From assembly GCA_964471235.1 (NCBI GenBank), contig CAYYGL010000062.1:1-24552 (forward strand): a stretch of 24,552 nt of DNA, written 5' to 3'. Shown here piece after piece: positions 22,287-24,552 of the stretch. The notes beneath the pieces were generated by a model. It ran no database searches. It was not told the DNA's origin and was given only the letters and a program-made list of their open reading frames with translations. This DNA is from CAYYGL01 sp964471235. Its GTDB lineage: Bacteria; Calditrichota; Calditrichia; RBG-13-44-9; J075. A program made the position numbers and the translations under genes. The first letter of the stretch is position 1. Every line of letters begins with the position of its first letter.

Positions 22287-22910
22287 TTATGTTTGTTTAT
22301 AAATCTCCACATCGCTGTTCCGGGAACCGGGTATAGCACCCTTAATGAACAACAGGTTGTTTTCCACATCCACCTTTACCACTTGCAGTCCTTTTACGGA
22401 AACGCGTTTACTGCCCATCCGACCCCCCATCCGAACCCCCTTAAATACTTTGGAGGGATAGGAGCTTTGCCCAATAGACCCCGGGGCACGCAATCGGTCC
22501 GATTGACCATGAGTTTTCTTTCCGCCCCCAAATCCGTGGCGTTTCACCACACCGGCAAAGCCACGACCTTTGCTGTTACCGGACACTTTCACAATATCAC
22601 CGGGTTTAAACACATCCGCTTTCACCACATCGCCCAACTTTACTTCCCAATCCGCACCAAGGGGAAACTCTTTGAACCGCCGCAGCGGCGGGGTATTGGC
22701 TTTCTTCAAATGGCCCAGGATGGGTTTGGTAACGTGCTTCTCTTTCTTCTCGTCAAACCCCAATTGCACTGCTTCATAACCATCCTTCTCGATGGTCTTA
22801 ATTTGCGTCACATAGCAAGGACCCGCCTGCACTACCGTCACCGGTATCACATTCCCGGTTTCATCAAAGATGCGGGTCATTCCAATTTTTTTACCTAACA
22901 AAGCACTCAT
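22287..22910 (-). CDS. rplC: 50S ribosomal protein L3
   Basis: L3 is one of the two proteins that start large-subunit assembly, and its loop reaches the peptidyl transferase centre. From ATG 22908-22910 it has 207 residues: MSALLGKKIGMTRIF, SKGRGFAGVVKRHGF, then GSIGQSSYPSKVFKGVRMGGRMG. The Gln that PrmB methylates in E. coli (GSIGQNQ) appears as Ser here. GGAG stands six bases before this ATG. An earlier ATG pair (22926-22931) has no clear site. Confidence 0.97.
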   Translation of the reverse strand: MSALLGKKIGMTRIFDETGNVIPVTVVQAGPCYVTQIKTIEKDGYEAVQLGFDEKKEKHVTKPILGHLKKANTPPLRRFKEFPLGADWEVKLGDVVKADVFKPGDIVKVSGNSKGRGFAGVVKRHGFGGGKKTHGQSDRLRAPGSIGQSSYPSKVFKGVRMGGRMGSKRVSVKGLQVVKVDVENNLLFIKGAIPGSRNSDVEIYKQT

Positions 22911-22942
22911 TTTTGACTCCAGCCTCATCATCTATGGGGTAA

Positions 22943-23251
22943 TCAGGTTTTGATTTCAATATCCACGCCTGCCGGCAATTCCAGCTTCATCAATTGATCA
23001 ATGGTCTTATTGGTCGCATTGTGGATATCAATTAAGCGTTTATGCACCCGAATTTCAAACTGCTCGCGGGATTTTTTATCCACATGCGGTGAACGTAACA
23101 CCGTAAACACACTCCGCCGGGTGGGTAACGGGATCGGACCGGAGATGATGGCACCGGTCGTTTTGGCGGTGGTGATAATCTTCTCCGAAGACTTGTCAAT
23201 CAAATGATGATCATACGCTTTTAATTTGATGCGAATACTTTGCCCGGGCAC
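22943..23251 (-). CDS. rpsJ: 30S ribosomal protein S10
   Basis: S10 belongs to the 30S head and, as NusE, joins transcription antitermination complexes and links ribosome to polymerase through NusG. The 102 residues show IRIKLKAYDHHLIDKSSEKII, GPIPLPTRRSVFTVLRSPHVDKKSREQFEIR and HKRLIDI. It starts at GTG 23249-23251 with GGGGGA upstream. It lies only 16 bp after fusA with no tuf between them. Confidence 0.98.
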   Translation of the reverse strand: MPGQSIRIKLKAYDHHLIDKSSEKIITTAKTTGAIISGPIPLPTRRSVFTVLRSPHVDKKSREQFEIRVHKRLIDIHNATNKTIDQLMKLELPAGVDIEIKT

Positions 23252-23267
23252 AGTATCCCCCTTTTCC

Positions 23268-24552
23268 TTATTTGGTTCCTTTTAGTTTTTCAATGATTTC
23301 ATCTGCCAGATTCTGGGGCAGTTTTTCATAATGATCAAACTGCATGGTATACACTGCCCGCCCCTGGGTAAGGGAGCGCAACGCCGTGGCATAACCGAAC
23401 ATTTCCGCCAGAGGCACAAATGCTTCCACTACCTGGGCATCCTTCCGAGGCAAAATGCCGCTTACCTTACCCCGGCGAGAATTCAAATCGCCAATGACAT
23501 CACCAAGATACTCTTCCGGCACCACCACTTCCACATCCATTACCGGCTCAAGGAGAACCGGTCCGGCTTTGGAAAGTGCTTCCTTGATCCCGATCGAACC
23601 GGCAATTTTAAACGCCATCTCACTGGAATCGACTTCATGAAACGATCCGTCTACCAGACGCACTTTTACATCCACCACCGGATAACCTGCCAGTACACCG
23701 TTCTTCAGAGCGTCTTCCACCCCTGATTTGACTGCCGGGATGTATTCCCTGGGAATTACCCCGCCAACAATTTTATCCTCGAACTCAAATCCTTTACCCG
23801 GCTCATTGGGCATCACCTCCAACACCACGTGACCGTATTGCCCGCGACCACCTGACTGACGGATAAACTTTCCTTCTGCCTTTACTTCCCGGGTGATGGT
23901 TTCCTTATACGCTACCTGAGGTCTTCCCACCCGGGCGCCCACTTTAAATTCCCGAAGCAGACGATCCACGATAATTTCCAGATGCAGTTCGCCCATCCCA
24001 CTAATCAATGTTTGACCGGTCTCTTCTTCGGTGCGAACCCGGAAAGTTGGGTCTTCATCGCTCAATTTCATTAACGATTGACTCAGTTTTTCAGCATCCG
24101 CCTTGGTTTTGGGTTCAATGGCAACGGAGATAACCGGTTCCGGAAAATTCATTGATTCCAACACAATCGGCTTGGAGGCATCTGCCAGGGTATCGCCGGT
24201 ACGGGTATTTTTCAACCCCACCGCGGCAACAATGTCGCCGGTAAACACTTCTTCAATATCTTCCCGGCTGTTGGCGTGCATCTGCAAAATACGCCCCAAT
24301 CGTTCTTTTTTCTCGGAATTGGTGTTATAGACGTAGGTTCCTACTTTAGCCGATCCGCTATACACCCGAAAGTAGGTCAACTTTCCGACATAGGGGTCTG
24401 CCATAATTTTAAATGCTAAAGCTGTAAAGGGAGCATCATCAGAGGGGGGGCGTTCCACTTCTTTGCCACTGCGGGGGTCAATGCCGTGCACCGGGGGAAT
24501 ATCTGCCGGTGAGGGGAGATAATCGACCACGGCATCCAACAACCGTTGAACT
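23268..24552 (-). CDS. fusA: elongation factor G, C-terminal part (cut by window edge)
   Basis: EF-G is the GTPase that drives translocation. Only the C-terminal 427 or so residues are here. The frame enters open from the right edge reading VQRLLDAVVDYLPSP, so the GTPase domain lies outside. Visible are domain II with APFTALAFKIMADPYVGKLTYFRVYSG, domain III with GMGELHLEIIVDRLLREF, domain IV with QSGGRGQYGHV (the loop region that enters the decoding site is further on), and domain V with PVMDVEVVVPEEYLGDVIGDLNSRRG. It looks like a normal housekeeping EF-G. Upstream rpsG and rpsL would be expected outside the window. Confidence 0.98.
   Translation of the reverse strand, partial: VQRLLDAVVDYLPSPADIPPVHGIDPRSGKEVERPPSDDAPFTALAFKIMADPYVGKLTYFRVYSGSAKVGTYVYNTNSEKKERLGRILQMHANSREDIEEVFTGDIVAAVGLKNTRTGDTLADASKPIVLESMNFPEPVISVAIEPKTKADAEKLSQSLMKLSDEDPTFRVRTEEETGQTLISGMGELHLEIIVDRLLREFKVGARVGRPQVAYKETITREVKAEGKFIRQSGGRGQYGHVVLEVMPNEPGKGFEFEDKIVGGVIPREYIPAVKSGVEDALKNGVLAGYPVVDVKVRLVDGSFHEVDSSEMAFKIAGSIGIKEALSKAGPVLLEPVMDVEVVVPEEYLGDVIGDLNSRRGKVSGILPRKDAQVVEAFVPLAEMFGYATALRSLTQGRAVYTMQFDHYEKLPQNLADEIIEKLKGTK

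Overview
The window is a bacterial chromosome segment. Almost every gene runs on the minus strand. From about 7.9 kb to the right edge lies one uninterrupted translation supercluster (S10-spc-alpha type). In transcription order it reads fusA (cut by the window edge), rpsJ, rplC, rplD, rplW, rplB, rpsS, rplV, rpsC, rplP, rpmC, rpsQ, rplN, rplX, rplE, rpsN, rpsH, rplF, rplR, rpsE, rpmD, rplO, secY, map, infA, rpmJ, rpsM, rpsK, rpsD, rpoA, rplQ. It closes with a strong intrinsic terminator at 7894-7930. The products build both ribosomal subunits, the membrane channel for nascent chains, the N-terminal methionine processing enzyme, IF1, EF-G and the RNA polymerase alpha subunit.

Taxonomy can only be inferred. 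fusA sits directly before rpsJ with no tuf, secY-map-infA has no adk, and L17 carries a long low-complexity tail; these suggest a relative of the Bacteroidota/Chlorobiota (FCB) side of the tree. Strong Shine-Dalgarno sequences before most genes argue against Bacteroidota proper, where such sites are rarely used. S14, S4, L36 and L24 all keep zinc-binding cysteines. A run of 100 Ns marks a scaffold gap, so this is probably a draft or metagenome assembly.

The left 7.3 kb is ordinary accessory and metabolic content. From left to right it holds a class III PLP aminotransferase, a membrane-anchored endonuclease/exonuclease/phosphatase-fold protein (the only plus-strand gene), an OsmC-like protein, a coiled-coil protein with a PD-(D/E)XK-like C-terminal domain and 63-bp tandem repeats broken by the N gap, urocanate hydratase (hutU), and a secreted GHL10-type glycoside hydrolase-like protein whose stop overlaps the hutU start. 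A gene-poor stretch of about 660 bp (7297-7961) separates this block from the ribosomal cluster.

I found no convincing novel multi-gene system. The observations most worth checking are: rplF split by a +1 shift; the N gap, which must hide a whole number of 63-bp repeats; twin related 18-bp palindromes between two convergent genes; mutually exclusive hairpins and a Shine-Dalgarno-masking hairpin in the longer gaps of the ribosomal cluster; and the 135-residue charged tail on L17.
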